A stretch of 64,000 nucleotides of DNA. It comes from CAILZL01 sp050248275 (GTDB lineage Bacteria; Pseudomonadota; Gammaproteobacteria; Steroidobacterales; Steroidobacteraceae). Each line of letters starts with the position of its first letter. Within the stretch, counting starts at the first letter, position 1. A model generated the notes under the pieces. It searched no databases. It was not told where the DNA came from and saw only the letters and a list, made by a program, of their open reading frames with translations. Where the stretch lies: assembly GCA_050248275.1 (NCBI GenBank), contig JBFWSR010000013.1, positions 36,807 through 100,806 of the forward strand. Direction: 5' to 3'. This document shows, piece by piece, positions 43,443-53,388 of the stretch. The translations under genes and the position numbers were made by a program.

Positions 43443-45011
43443 GTGACCGGCGTCCTGTATAGCCATGCCAAGGCACGACGGTCATTGATCGATACAATAG
43501 CGTTTCGCGCCCTTTCTCAAATATCAACCGTGGTCGGTTACGTCATTCTCGTTCGGGCAATGACGGAACAGGACTTCGGGGTTTTCAGCCTTTTTTATGC
43601 GTTCATCCCCGTCATCGGCACGGTGGCTTCCCTGGGGTTGGAGCAGGTGCTGCGACGCTATCAGCCTGAATATCTGCGCGCAGGCAACCAACTGGCGGCT
43701 GCATGGCTGGTGAGGCTGATTGCTTCATGGCGCTTCGTCACAAGTGTTTTAGTGCTTGGTGGTGTCTTGCTGGGCTGGAACTATGTCGCTCCGCTATTCA
43801 AGCTGGCAGGGCACAGGGAAATATTTTCCGTATTTGGCGTGTTGATTGTATTGCATTTCCAGTCGTCAATTCTGCAATTGGCGCTGGGTGCGCACATGCT
43901 GCACCGGTACAGCGTCGGTTCGACGGTGGTGTTATCGTTGGTCAAATTGTTTGCTTACAGCGTGTTGTTCTGGTTTGGCAAGCTTGATCTGATTGCAGCC
44001 ATCGTTGTCGATATTCTGGCTTATGGAGTGGCGTATATTTCGATGCGGTTGGCATATCAGAAAATATGCCTTGGGGCGGAAACTTCCGGTCGATACAGAC
44101 CGGACTCAGAAGAACGCCGCAGATTAATCCGCTACGGTTTGTTCAATAACTTCAATGATGCTGGCGTGCTGCTGATGTATTCCACGCTGGACAGTTTCTT
44201 TATTGCGGCCTTCGTTGATACTGTTTCCGTCGGCGTCTACGCTTTTTATACGCGTTTGCGGCAGATGGTGGCGGGCGCCTTGCCCATGAAGCTGTTTGAA
44301 AACGTGATTCAGCCGATGTTTTTTTCAATCCCCAGCGCAGAGGCGGAACGGAAGGTTCCCCAGTACTTCTCGTTCTTGCTTAACATGGATCTTATATTGC
44401 AGTGGCCCGCTTTGGCGTTTGCCATTGCCTATCATGCCGAAATTGTACAAGTGATTTTCGGTGGCAAGTTCATTGAATACTCGTGGTTGTTACCGATGGT
44501 TTTTGGCTTCGCGACAGTCAACGCAGTCGCTGATCCGGCCACGCTGGTAGCGCAATATGAGGAAAAGGCCGGGGTGATTCTGACGAGCAAACTATTCGCA
44601 ATTTACAATATTGCAGCGATGGCGGCCATGGTGCCGCTGATGGGGGTATATGGAGCGGTGATCGCCAGCGGTACTGCACAACTAATGAAAAACGGATTTA
44701 TCTGGTGGCACGTGCGGCGCCGTGCGGTATGGATCAATGCCCGAGACGCACTGGTGTTCGCCTTTCTTGTGTGGGGCGCCGCGGTGGCGCTGTGTCTGGG
44801 CATGAAGCGCTTGCTTCCCGCGCCGGCGCCAATGCAGCTTGCAATCGGCATCGTTGTGTTCGCGGCAGCCGGTTGGATTTATCTGCGCAGCCCGGCGCTT
44901 TCGCCTGCTGATCGCGCCATTTTGGCGGCGGTAATGGGGGATCGGCACGCAAAGATGCTTCAACGCATTGGCTTGTTGTCATCCGCCGCGGCGACGCGGA
45001 TAGGCGCTTGA
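43443..45011 (+). CDS. Wzx-type polysaccharide flippase (locus II)
   Basis: A 522-residue inner-membrane protein with about twelve to fourteen hydrophobic segments of the polysaccharide-transporter/MVF superfamily. The N-terminus FRALSQISTVVGYVILVRAM and TEQDFGVFSLFYAF, and a central LLMYSTLDSFFIAAFVDTVSVG, match flippases that carry lipid-linked repeats. It opens a same-strand run of flippase, four glycosyltransferases and an acyltransferase. The GTG start has GGGAAA upstream. It is distinct in sequence from the locus I flippase. Confidence 0.87.
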   Translation: MTGVLYSHAKARRSLIDTIAFRALSQISTVVGYVILVRAMTEQDFGVFSLFYAFIPVIGTVASLGLEQVLRRYQPEYLRAGNQLAAAWLVRLIASWRFVTSVLVLGGVLLGWNYVAPLFKLAGHREIFSVFGVLIVLHFQSSILQLALGAHMLHRYSVGSTVVLSLVKLFAYSVLFWFGKLDLIAAIVVDILAYGVAYISMRLAYQKICLGAETSGRYRPDSEERRRLIRYGLFNNFNDAGVLLMYSTLDSFFIAAFVDTVSVGVYAFYTRLRQMVAGALPMKLFENVIQPMFFSIPSAEAERKVPQYFSFLLNMDLILQWPALAFAIAYHAEIVQVIFGGKFIEYSWLLPMVFGFATVNAVADPATLVAQYEEKAGVILTSKLFAIYNIAAMAAMVPLMGVYGAVIASGTAQLMKNGFIWWHVRRRAVWINARDALVFAFLVWGAAVALCLGMKRLLPAPAPMQLAIGIVVFAAAGWIYLRSPALSPADRAILAAVMGDRHAKMLQRIGLLSSAAATRIGA

Positions 45012-45023
45012 GGATGAAACAGG

Positions 45024-46307
45024 ATGTCTGATCAGATGACTTTCGATATTCGGCCTAAGTCATATCCTGTGGCCAAGCGCGTTGTTCACATGCTGATCGT
45101 GTCGGCCGATACCTATCCGGCTACACGCGTCGATGTCACGGTGCTGTTCGGGGAGCAGCTTGCTGGACGTGGGCACAAGATAGACTGGCTGCTGCAAAGC
45201 GAACAGCGCTGCGACAAATCCTATGCGACGGGCTGGGGCAACGGCACGGTGTGGGTGGGGGCCACGGATCTGGGTGATTCGCTATTTCATAGGGTGCGCA
45301 AGCATCTTCTTGGAATTGCGCATGATTTATCGCTGTTCTCCACACTGCGATCAGGAAACTACGATCTGATCGAGGTAAAAGACAAGTTTATCTCAGGCGT
45401 GTTTGCGGCCATTGCTGCGCGCTGGTACGGCAAGCGTTTTGTTTATTGGCTCTCCTATCCGTTCCCGGAAGAATATTTGTATCGGGCGCAGGATCCTGCG
45501 GAACGTTACGCCCGTCTGTATCGTATTCGTGGTCTGGTCTTCAAATTCATTTTGTACAAATTGCTGTTGCCTGGCGCAGATCATGTTTTTGTGCAAAGCG
45601 AGCAGATGCGTCGAGATATCGCCGCCGAAGGCATACCGATTGACAAAATGACCGCGGTCCCAATGGGAATCCGGTCTGACAAGATTACGAACGCTTTTGC
45701 TGGACAACAGCGCAGCGTCATTCCATTCGGCGAACGATGTTTTCTGTATCTGGGAACGCTCGCAAAAGTACGGCGTATGGATTTTCTGATCAGGGTTCTG
45801 GCTGATGTCCACAAGCAGGCTCCCGACGTCAAGCTTTACCTCGTGGGCAAGGGCAATCATCCCAGCGATGAGCAAATACTTGTCGATGAGGCAAAGCGAC
45901 TGAATGTGTTGTCTTCGGTGGTATTCGTTGGTCAATTGCCGCAATCCGAAGCGCTAAGGTATGTCCAGGATGCGGATGTGTGTGTCTCACCCTTCTTTCC
46001 TACCCCGGTGCTTAATTCAACATCCCCGACCAAGCTGGTGGAATACATGGCCATGGGTAAGGCCGTTGTGGCCAATGATCACCCTGAGCAAAGGTTGGTC
46101 ATTGAGCAGAGTGGCGGAGGATATTGCGTCCCTTACCAGGAGGATGCTTTTTCGGCAGCGATTGTCAAGTTGCTCAATGCGCCCGATACTGCTCGCGCCA
46201 TGGGCGAGCGCGGACGCCAGTATGTGCTTGAACACCGCAGTTACGAGAAGATCGCTGATACGGTGGAAGATGCGTTGCTACGCATCATTGCCGAACCGCA
46301 GCGGTGA
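45024..46307 (+). CDS. GT4-family glycosyltransferase
   Basis: A 427-residue GT-B enzyme. The N-terminal domain has FGEQLAGRGHKIDWLLQSE; the C-terminal domain has FLYLGTLAKVRRMDFLIRVLADV and the donor site SPTKLVEYMAMGKAVVANDHPEQ. Glycosyltransfer at the cytoplasmic face of the inner membrane is expected. It lies 12 bp after the flippase and overlaps the next gene as GTGA (46304-46307). Confidence 0.87.
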   Translation: MSDQMTFDIRPKSYPVAKRVVHMLIVSADTYPATRVDVTVLFGEQLAGRGHKIDWLLQSEQRCDKSYATGWGNGTVWVGATDLGDSLFHRVRKHLLGIAHDLSLFSTLRSGNYDLIEVKDKFISGVFAAIAARWYGKRFVYWLSYPFPEEYLYRAQDPAERYARLYRIRGLVFKFILYKLLLPGADHVFVQSEQMRRDIAAEGIPIDKMTAVPMGIRSDKITNAFAGQQRSVIPFGERCFLYLGTLAKVRRMDFLIRVLADVHKQAPDVKLYLVGKGNHPSDEQILVDEAKRLNVLSSVVFVGQLPQSEALRYVQDADVCVSPFFPTPVLNSTSPTKLVEYMAMGKAVVANDHPEQRLVIEQSGGGYCVPYQEDAFSAAIVKLLNAPDTARAMGERGRQYVLEHRSYEKIADTVEDALLRIIAEPQR

Positions 46308-47482
46308 TCAGCGTGAAAGACAATAGAGTTAAATTGTGTATTGTCAATCCATTCCAGCATGGCGGTGGCGCGGAATACCAGATCGGCTTTCTGGTTGATA
46401 CCCTGGCAGCGATGGACATGTTCGATCTTTTCTATCTGGCGCATCACACGAATCCCGATGGCGGACCACAACACTATCGTGCAATTCAGATCGGCAAAAA
46501 CGGACATGTGCCCAGACTCGGTTATCTGATGGATGCCGTGCCACTGTATCAAGCCTTAAGCGCAATCCAGCCTCAAGTTATCTATCAACGTGTCGCCGGC
46601 GGTTATACAGGCATATGTGCCCATTATGCGCGGCGGCGCCCGGTGCGCCTCGTCTGGCATGTGGCGCATGACAGCGATGTAAGCAGCGACAACAGCTTTT
46701 TTGGTCGCAATCCACTGCGCCGTTTTCTGGAGCGTCGCAGTATCGAGTATGGTATCCGGCATGCCAGCCATGTCGTCACCCAGACGCACCATCAGGCGCA
46801 GCTGCTCATGGCCAACTATGCTCGTGCCGCCGACGCAGTGATCCCCAATTTCCATCCATTGCCGGTTGAGGAACTCGACAAGTCGGGACCGTTGACAGTG
46901 CTGTGGGTGGCAAACCTCAAGCCGGTCAAGCGTCCCGATGCATTCGTACGGTTGGCGGCGGCCTTGCAGGACCTGAGCCATGTGCGTTTTGTGATGATCG
47001 GCGCCCCGGCGGGGTCGGAAGATCGCGCATGGGGCAAAGATTTGATGAACTCTATCAATGCGACATCCAACCTGACATATCTTGGCCGACTGTCGCAGAC
47101 CGAAGTGAACTGGCAACTTGCTCATGCGCATCTGTTTGTGAATACCAGTGTCCAGGAAGGATTTCCAAATACCTTCATACAGGCATGGATGCGCGAAGTG
47201 CCGGTAGTAAGCCTGAGCGTGAATCCTGACCAGATGCTGGATCAGGAAACTGTTGGAATTTGCGCCGGCTCCGAGTCGGCGCTTGCCCAGGCAGTGCGCT
47301 CCTTGGCGATGGATACGTTGCGATTGCGCGAGTTCGCAGTGCGTGCGCGTGCATATGCCATCCGACGACATTCATTGCAGAATGCAGCATTGCTGGCGGA
47401 GTTGCTCGCGACTGGCAGGCCTGTCGCTGACAATGAACCCGGTACGAATATATTGACGGCGCAGGAACAACAACGGTACTAG
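46304..47482 (+). CDS. GT4-family glycosyltransferase
   Basis: A 392-residue GT-B glycosyltransferase. NPFQHGGGAEYQIGFLVDTL is the acceptor-domain glycine motif, TVLWVANLKPVKRPDAFVRL opens the donor domain, and NTSVQEGFPNTFIQAWMREVPVV holds the acidic pair. It starts with GTG inside the stop of the preceding gene. The following gene begins 2 bp downstream. Sugar specificity is unknown. Confidence 0.87.
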   Translation: MISVKDNRVKLCIVNPFQHGGGAEYQIGFLVDTLAAMDMFDLFYLAHHTNPDGGPQHYRAIQIGKNGHVPRLGYLMDAVPLYQALSAIQPQVIYQRVAGGYTGICAHYARRRPVRLVWHVAHDSDVSSDNSFFGRNPLRRFLERRSIEYGIRHASHVVTQTHHQAQLLMANYARAADAVIPNFHPLPVEELDKSGPLTVLWVANLKPVKRPDAFVRLAAALQDLSHVRFVMIGAPAGSEDRAWGKDLMNSINATSNLTYLGRLSQTEVNWQLAHAHLFVNTSVQEGFPNTFIQAWMREVPVVSLSVNPDQMLDQETVGICAGSESALAQAVRSLAMDTLRLREFAVRARAYAIRRHSLQNAALLAELLATGRPVADNEPGTNILTAQEQQRY

Positions 47483-47484
47483 GC

Positions 47485-48756
47485 ATGGCGACACTGTTAT
47501 CCATCAACAACTACCACTACTACCGGGGCGGCGCCGAGACGGTATTCCTCGAACACAATCGCATGTTCGAAGCGCAGGGCTGGCGCGTGGTACCGTTTTC
47601 GATGAATCACCCCAAGAATCTGCCCACACCCTGGTCAAGTCATTTTATCGACGAAATCGAGTTCGGTTCCAACTATTCGTTGCGCGAAAAACTGGTGCGG
47701 GTGCCGAAGGTCATTTATTCGTTCGAGGCGCGTCGCAAGCTGGCACGCCTGCTGGACGAAACGCAACCTGATGTTTGTCACGGCCACAACATCTATCACC
47801 ATATTTCGCCGTCGATTCTGAGTCTATTGCAGCAGCGTGGTGTGCCTACGGTACTGACGCTGCACGACCTGAAGATCGCCTGTCCAGCTTACAGCATGCT
47901 GGCGTCTGACGGCATATGCGAGCGCTGCCGCGGCGGTAAGTTGCACAACGTGGTTACTTATCGCTGCCTGAAGGGGTCGTTGGCGATGAGTGCTATCGCG
48001 TGGACAGAGGCCGTACTGCATCGCTGGTTGGGGTCTTATCTAAATTGCGTCAATTGTTTTGTGGTGCCAAGCCGCTTTTACATTGAAAAGTTTGTGGAGT
48101 GGGGCTTGCCACGGGAGAAATTCCGACATGTACCAAACTTTGTCGATGTGAAAGGGCTTGTCCCTGAATATCAACCCGGCGATGCCTTTGTATATGTCGG
48201 TCGTTTATCACGGGAAAAGGGACTGACGACACTGATTCGAGCAGTCGCTGCTTCAGGGTCGCGGTTATTGTTGGCGGGAACGGGTCCGCAAACAGCCGAG
48301 CTGCAGGCACTGGCAGCACACCTGCAGGCTGATGTGAATTTTCTGGGTTATCTCACCGGCCAACCCTTGCACGATGCGATCCGCAGCGCACGTGCGGTGG
48401 TGCTGCCATCGGAATGGTATGAGAATGCGCCTTTGAGCGTGCTGGAAGCCTATTCCATGGGCAAGCCTGTCATCGGTGCACGCATTGGCGGCATTCCCGA
48501 ACTAATTCGGGAAAATGAAACCGGCCTCGGGTTCAACAGTGCGAATGTCGATTCGTTGGCCGTAGCATTACGCAGCATGGCGGATCGGCCCGATGCAGAG
48601 GTGGCTGACATGGGGCGGGCGGCGCGATACTGGATCGAGAACGAATTCACGGCAGCAAGGTACCGCGAGCGTATCCTGCAAATTTACCGTGCGCTTGGCG
48701 TGCCTGTTGTCAATGACATGCAGCCGCAGGCAAGCAACGCACCGCAGGTTTTGTGA
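47485..48756 (+). CDS. GT4-family glycosyltransferase
   Basis: A 423-residue GT-B enzyme. NYHYYRGGAETVFLEHNRMF and the cysteine-containing segment LHDLKIACPAYSML, followed by ICERCRGGK, are typical of a GT4 subgroup common in exopolysaccharide operons. FVYVGRLSREKGLTTLIRAV and PSEWYENAPLSVLEAYSMG form the donor site. The four cysteines around residues 130-160 could bind a metal or be structural. Confidence 0.88.
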   Translation: MATLLSINNYHYYRGGAETVFLEHNRMFEAQGWRVVPFSMNHPKNLPTPWSSHFIDEIEFGSNYSLREKLVRVPKVIYSFEARRKLARLLDETQPDVCHGHNIYHHISPSILSLLQQRGVPTVLTLHDLKIACPAYSMLASDGICERCRGGKLHNVVTYRCLKGSLAMSAIAWTEAVLHRWLGSYLNCVNCFVVPSRFYIEKFVEWGLPREKFRHVPNFVDVKGLVPEYQPGDAFVYVGRLSREKGLTTLIRAVAASGSRLLLAGTGPQTAELQALAAHLQADVNFLGYLTGQPLHDAIRSARAVVLPSEWYENAPLSVLEAYSMGKPVIGARIGGIPELIRENETGLGFNSANVDSLAVALRSMADRPDAEVADMGRAARYWIENEFTAARYRERILQIYRALGVPVVNDMQPQASNAPQVL

Positions 48757-48766
48757 GGAACTCATC

Positions 48767-49894
48767 CTGAAAGTCATGGTGCTGGGCATCCGCGGGATGC
48801 CTAATGTGCAGGGTGGTGTCGAAACCCACGCCGAGCAACTCTATAGCCGTCTGGCCGCCATGGGCTGCAAGGTGGAGGTTTTGGTGCGGACACCGTTTGT
48901 GCCGCGCGGAACGCGCGCATTCGGGCAGGTCAAGCTACGTCGTATATGGTCGCCGCGTCGCCCCGGTCTGGAAGCTTTGGTGCATTCGTTGCTGGGTGTG
49001 GTGTATGCGGGGTTTGTTCGCCCCGATATCTTACACATTCATGCTATTGGGCCCGCAATTGTCGCTCCATTAGCTCGACTATTAGGTTTGCGTGTGGTTG
49101 TTACTCATCACGGTCAGGACTACGACCGTGATAAATGGGGCAGCTTCGCGCGATGGGTGTTAAGGACAGGGGAGCGGCTTGGCATGCGCTACTCGAGTGC
49201 GCGCATTGTCATATCGAAAGTTATTTCAGATTCTGTGCGTAATAAGTTTGGTGTCGATTCCCAGCTTATTCCCAACGGGGTGGTCGTACCGACATTGAGC
49301 ACTGAAGATACGCATGCTAGAAAGTTCGGACTTGAACCGGGGCGCTATTTCCTGCAGGTGAGCCGCATTGTTCCAGAAAAAAGGCAGTTGGATCTCATTC
49401 ACGCCTATGCGCTGCTGCCGTCATCAATGTGGAAGTTGGTATTAGTCGGTGGTTTGGATTCTACCGCTTATTCACGTGAGGTGGAAAAAGTGGCGAATGC
49501 GACATCGGGCGTGATCCTTACCGGGTTTCAAAATGGGGAAACCCTTGCGCAGCTCTATACCCATGCGGGTGGTTTTATACTGCCATCTTCCCATGAAGGA
49601 CTTCCCATTGCCTTGCTTGAGGCATTGAGTTATGGCTTGCCGGTACTTGCGAGCGATATTCCTGCGAATATTGAAGTTGGTTTAGATGCGAAATGCTATT
49701 TCCGTATGGGTGATGAATTGGAATTGTCTGTTGCTATGGATGGACTAATTCACTCATCTTATAACGAGACGGCACGCCAGGTACTTCGGCGTTGGGTGAT
49801 TGATTGCTATGACTGGGATCAAATTGCTGCTCGGACGCTGGCGCTATATCAATCTGTTATTGCGCGCTACAAACCAAGAATGGCCAATTTGTAG
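48767..49894 (+). CDS. GT4-family glycosyltransferase with probable CTG start
   Basis: A 375-residue GT-B glycosyltransferase. GIRGMPNVQGGVETHAEQLY is the N-terminal signature of the rhamnosyl/galactosyl-type group related to WbdM/Cps14F, VVVTHHGQDYDRDKWG follows, and PSSHEGLPIALLEALSYGLPV is the donor site. Start choice: GAGGAA (48755-48760) lies 6 bases before CTG 48767, giving KVMVLGIRGMP after the initiator, the usual family N-terminus. The first ATG (48776) would be 15 bases from that site and would lose a conserved beta-strand. The longer frame back to 48593 overlaps the previous gene. Confidence 0.85.
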   Translation: MKVMVLGIRGMPNVQGGVETHAEQLYSRLAAMGCKVEVLVRTPFVPRGTRAFGQVKLRRIWSPRRPGLEALVHSLLGVVYAGFVRPDILHIHAIGPAIVAPLARLLGLRVVVTHHGQDYDRDKWGSFARWVLRTGERLGMRYSSARIVISKVISDSVRNKFGVDSQLIPNGVVVPTLSTEDTHARKFGLEPGRYFLQVSRIVPEKRQLDLIHAYALLPSSMWKLVLVGGLDSTAYSREVEKVANATSGVILTGFQNGETLAQLYTHAGGFILPSSHEGLPIALLEALSYGLPVLASDIPANIEVGLDAKCYFRMGDELELSVAMDGLIHSSYNETARQVLRRWVIDCYDWDQIAARTLALYQSVIARYKPRMANL

Positions 49895-49917
49895 AGTAAT
49901 TTGAATGGGCGCTATGT

Positions 49918-51936
49918 ATGGCTGTCGTAACTTCTAAAAATGCTAATGGCACTAATGGCTTTAGGCCGGACATCAATGGTCTGAGAGCAATTGCCGTTGC
50001 CGCTGTCGTGCTTTTTCATTTTAGAGTTCCAGGATTCACGGGAGGGTTTCTCGGAGTTGATGTATTTTTTGTAATTTCCGGTTTTTTAATGACGAAAATC
50101 ATTGTCGGAAAACTAGAAACTGACTGTTTTTCCATACGCGATTTTTGGTTGGCTCGGGCCCGCAGGATTTTTCCAGGGCTTGCTGCTTTATGCGGGATAT
50201 TGCTGCCGCTGGGCTGGTTGTCGCTTGACCCCATTGCGTATTGGACATTGGCATGGCACGCGGCTTCCAGCCTGACTTTTCTGTCAAACTTAATTTTTTG
50301 GAATGAAGTTGGTTATTTTGATTCCGCTGCCCATGAGAAGTGGCTGCTGCATACTTGGTCACTTTCTGTGGAATGGCAGTTCTACATTCTGTTTCCGATT
50401 GCGATGAAGATTATAAAATCTGTTTTTAAATCGCATCGTGCAATGGTAGGGGCTGTGTTGGGGGCATTTGCGCTCTCGCTTACCATATCCATAATAGTAA
50501 CGCCATTGCGGCCCGACGCCGCGTATTACCTGTTGCCGACACGAGCGTGGGAGATGATGGCGGGTGGGCTGGTTTACTTTGCTTCACCATATTTTTTATT
50601 TAATGCTGGGTTACGGCATTTGATGGAACTGATCGGCATTTTATTAATTGTTGTTGGAGTGGCGTGGTTAAATGCTGGCGATTCGTGGCCCGGCTATCTG
50701 GCACTTATTCCTGTTCTCGGTACCGCTCTAGTGATTCTTTCTGGAAATACTAGTTCCATAATTACGTGTAATCCAGTCTCGAAGTTTATTGGCGAAACGT
50801 CATACTCAATCTACTTATGGCATTGGCCGATTGTTGTACTGGTTGCTCATCAACATTGGGAAAACTCGTGGGTGGTAACTGTATTGGGTATCGCGCTTGC
50901 TACAATTCTAGGTTGGCTTTCATATCGTTTTGTTGAAGTTCCAGTACGGCGCGTGCAGATTCGACCCAGATTTGTAGAGGTTTCTCGTTATATAGTTGCT
51001 GCGACGATCTTGCTAGGTGTTTCGCTTGGTATCCGCTACTACCAAGGATTTCCGGCCCGTTTAGGATTGGGGCAGGAGAGCTACCAAAAAACTGCCGCTG
51101 CATTTGGTGATTGGGGGCATCCCGACATGCATTGCGACGTAAAAATATACGAAACTCGTTGTTATAATCCGGGTAATACACGAAATCTGCTCATGTTTAT
51201 CGGTGATTCGCATGCTGAACAGTGGTATCCACGGTACGGTAATCTGGTACGGCATCAAAATAACTCCACCTTGTTTATAACCAAGGGCGCTTGCCTGCCT
51301 GTCCGTGGTGTGGAGAGTCTGGCTTTAGGTGCAAATTGCACCGAATTTGCTAATTCAGCATGGGCGGAGGTTTATCATCTCAAGCCACAAAAGCTGGTGA
51401 TTTCTTCTATATGGCTGACGTATTTTTATTATTCGACCGGAGAAGTGCGCGATAGTATTTGTCTGACCAATGTTTCTGAATGTATTCATGTTACAGATGA
51501 AGAAAAACGAGAGCAGGTATTTAAGTCATTAGAAAATGATATTCGTCGCGCTAAAAATTCGGGAATAGATATCTATATACTTGGACCGACGCCAATGAGT
51601 GGCGTTGACTATCCAAAAATAAAAATGAATGAGTTGGCGGGCAGGTATCTATGGCTTCCAGTGGCGCAAATCGAAAGAGGAACTGTAAAATCTGGTTTTT
51701 TGAATGACGACAAAGTTTATTCTAGGGCGACAATTATTAAAATGCTTGAACAGGTGGCGCACAATTCTGGTGCTACGCTAATCCTGACTGATCAACATAT
51801 GTGTCCAAATGGAGTTTGCATGTATATCGATGCATCCGGATCGCCAATATTCAAGGATAGAGATCACCTGAGAAAGTCCTATGTCCAATCTGATGCATTT
51901 ATTTGGTTGGATCAGTTGCTCGGGATGAATAAATAG
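49918..51936 (+). CDS. OafA-type acyltransferase with SGNH domain
   Basis: A 672-residue membrane acyltransferase likely to O-acetylate the polysaccharide. The N-terminal acyltransferase_3 domain (about ten membrane segments) carries RPDINGLRAIAVAAVVLFHF and GVDVFFVISGFLM, and LLHTWSLSVEWQFYI. The periplasmic C-terminal SGNH hydrolase-like domain begins near residue 420, with the nucleophile serine in FIGDSHAEQW and the closing Asp/His in DRDHLRKSYV. AT content is higher than the glycosyltransferases before it, suggesting later acquisition. It converges with the next gene, with 13 bp between stops. Confidence 0.92.
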   Translation: MAVVTSKNANGTNGFRPDINGLRAIAVAAVVLFHFRVPGFTGGFLGVDVFFVISGFLMTKIIVGKLETDCFSIRDFWLARARRIFPGLAALCGILLPLGWLSLDPIAYWTLAWHAASSLTFLSNLIFWNEVGYFDSAAHEKWLLHTWSLSVEWQFYILFPIAMKIIKSVFKSHRAMVGAVLGAFALSLTISIIVTPLRPDAAYYLLPTRAWEMMAGGLVYFASPYFLFNAGLRHLMELIGILLIVVGVAWLNAGDSWPGYLALIPVLGTALVILSGNTSSIITCNPVSKFIGETSYSIYLWHWPIVVLVAHQHWENSWVVTVLGIALATILGWLSYRFVEVPVRRVQIRPRFVEVSRYIVAATILLGVSLGIRYYQGFPARLGLGQESYQKTAAAFGDWGHPDMHCDVKIYETRCYNPGNTRNLLMFIGDSHAEQWYPRYGNLVRHQNNSTLFITKGACLPVRGVESLALGANCTEFANSAWAEVYHLKPQKLVISSIWLTYFYYSTGEVRDSICLTNVSECIHVTDEEKREQVFKSLENDIRRAKNSGIDIYILGPTPMSGVDYPKIKMNELAGRYLWLPVAQIERGTVKSGFLNDDKVYSRATIIKMLEQVAHNSGATLILTDQHMCPNGVCMYIDASGSPIFKDRDHLRKSYVQSDAFIWLDQLLGMNK

Positions 51937-51949
51937 ATCCAAGTACGAT

Positions 51950-53278
51950 TTATTGTTCGTTGCTGGATGAATATTTCCACCTTCGCTTGGTGAACGGTAG
52001 TGCTGCGAGTATAGAAAGAATGGGAATCAGATGCATGCTATAACGGGCTTCGGCGAGTATTGGTAGATATACGCCCATGGTATAGACAATAAACAATGCC
52101 AAAATAGCGATGTCTGCCGAGCGCTTGCTTCGCATGCCAATAATTAATCCTGCGATGGCGAGAAGAAGATAGGGTAGTTGCACCACGCTGTTGAGTGTGG
52201 TTGCTTTCCATGTTTTTCCTGAGAACCAGAAATTGAAAGCATTTTTTGTGCTGCATTCCAATAATAACATCGGTGATTCCAAATAACGCTGTAGCACTCG
52301 CTTGCCGAGAAAAGTATTGAAGGCAAGCTCGTCTTGCGTTTTGTAGAAGTAAAGGTAATACAGTCCGTCAAGTTCCTTGAACCGATAGCCTTGTTCGCGT
52401 GCCAGTCTCACCCGTTCTGTGGCGGCATCGCCGTCTACTTTCTCTAAAGAGTTGTCAAAAGAAAAATGAGTGCAAATGTACTGTCCCGCATGTGCGGACA
52501 CTCCCGCGACGCTGCCGGTCGGTACGAAATGTCCGGATAGTGCATAATTGCGAATAATCCATGGCGACAGGATCAAGAATGCACCGACCCATACAATGAC
52601 CACCCGGCTCAGCATGGCTGGAATGGAGGTTCGTGTGCGTTCCCACCATAAGAAATACAGCAGAAGGAAGGAAGGAAAAAGTAATACCGTGCTTCTGACA
52701 ATTGATGCAATTCCCAGTGCCAGACCGACGAAAAAATAATCTTTGAGTCTGCCGCTTGCTAATGCTTTGTACGTTACTACTAAAAAACACATCACCAGCA
52801 TGATGAACAAACCTTCCACACCGCCTCGCATGTCGGTGATGATGACGCCCGGATGAACAAGGAACAGGACGGGGGCAAGTTTTGCCGCCCGTTCGCTACC
52901 TGATACCTGTCGTGTGATCCGTGAGATGAGCAGGGCGGAGAAAATTCCAAAAAACAGGTTGGCGACACGGGGTGCGCTCAGTCCATACCCAAATACGGAA
53001 AACAGCGCCGCCAGAACCAGTGGGTAACCTGGCTCTCGCATCATTGTGAGTGCAGTATCGTCAGTGAAGCGATAGCCATTACCAGCCGCCAGATTTTGAG
53101 CGAGCATGTGGTAGTTGTCGGCAAAGCTGATGCCGTACATGGAGCCTAGCGATGCTTCGAATAAAGGCAGAACTGCAAATAGAAAAATGAGCTTGAGCAG
53201 CGTGATGGCCAAGATCAAAGTGAGCGGTTTGGCGTTCACGAGCACTCTAATCGGATTGAAGTTCATGATGATATTCAT
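51950..53278 (-). CDS. GT39-like multi-pass membrane glycosyltransferase
   Basis: A 442-residue protein with about ten membrane segments and the ArnT/PMT-type layout: a periplasmic loop after TM1 with NYHMLAQNLAAGNGYRF and MMREPGYPLVLAALFSVFG. Such GT-C enzymes use polyprenyl-phosphate sugars on the periplasmic side. It shares a clear block of similarity with the protein at 55349-56719 (YHxxAQxLxxGxGYRF, APxYPxxLxAxFSV-like, IRNYxLxGHFVP), so the two are paralogues. It is separated from the next acyltransferase by 110 bp. Confidence 0.78.
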   Translation of the reverse strand: MNIIMNFNPIRVLVNAKPLTLILAITLLKLIFLFAVLPLFEASLGSMYGISFADNYHMLAQNLAAGNGYRFTDDTALTMMREPGYPLVLAALFSVFGYGLSAPRVANLFFGIFSALLISRITRQVSGSERAAKLAPVLFLVHPGVIITDMRGGVEGLFIMLVMCFLVVTYKALASGRLKDYFFVGLALGIASIVRSTVLLFPSFLLLYFLWWERTRTSIPAMLSRVVIVWVGAFLILSPWIIRNYALSGHFVPTGSVAGVSAHAGQYICTHFSFDNSLEKVDGDAATERVRLAREQGYRFKELDGLYYLYFYKTQDELAFNTFLGKRVLQRYLESPMLLLECSTKNAFNFWFSGKTWKATTLNSVVQLPYLLLAIAGLIIGMRSKRSADIAILALFIVYTMGVYLPILAEARYSMHLIPILSILAALPFTKRRWKYSSSNEQ

Positions 53279-53388
53279 GGGAATTCAGAAGTTGCTATCG
53301 TGTGGCAGAATAGCAGAATGTAAGCCGCTCTTACTCTGCGCCTCTCTTCATGCGCCACATATTTTCTACAACTTTGTGATCTGGGTCT

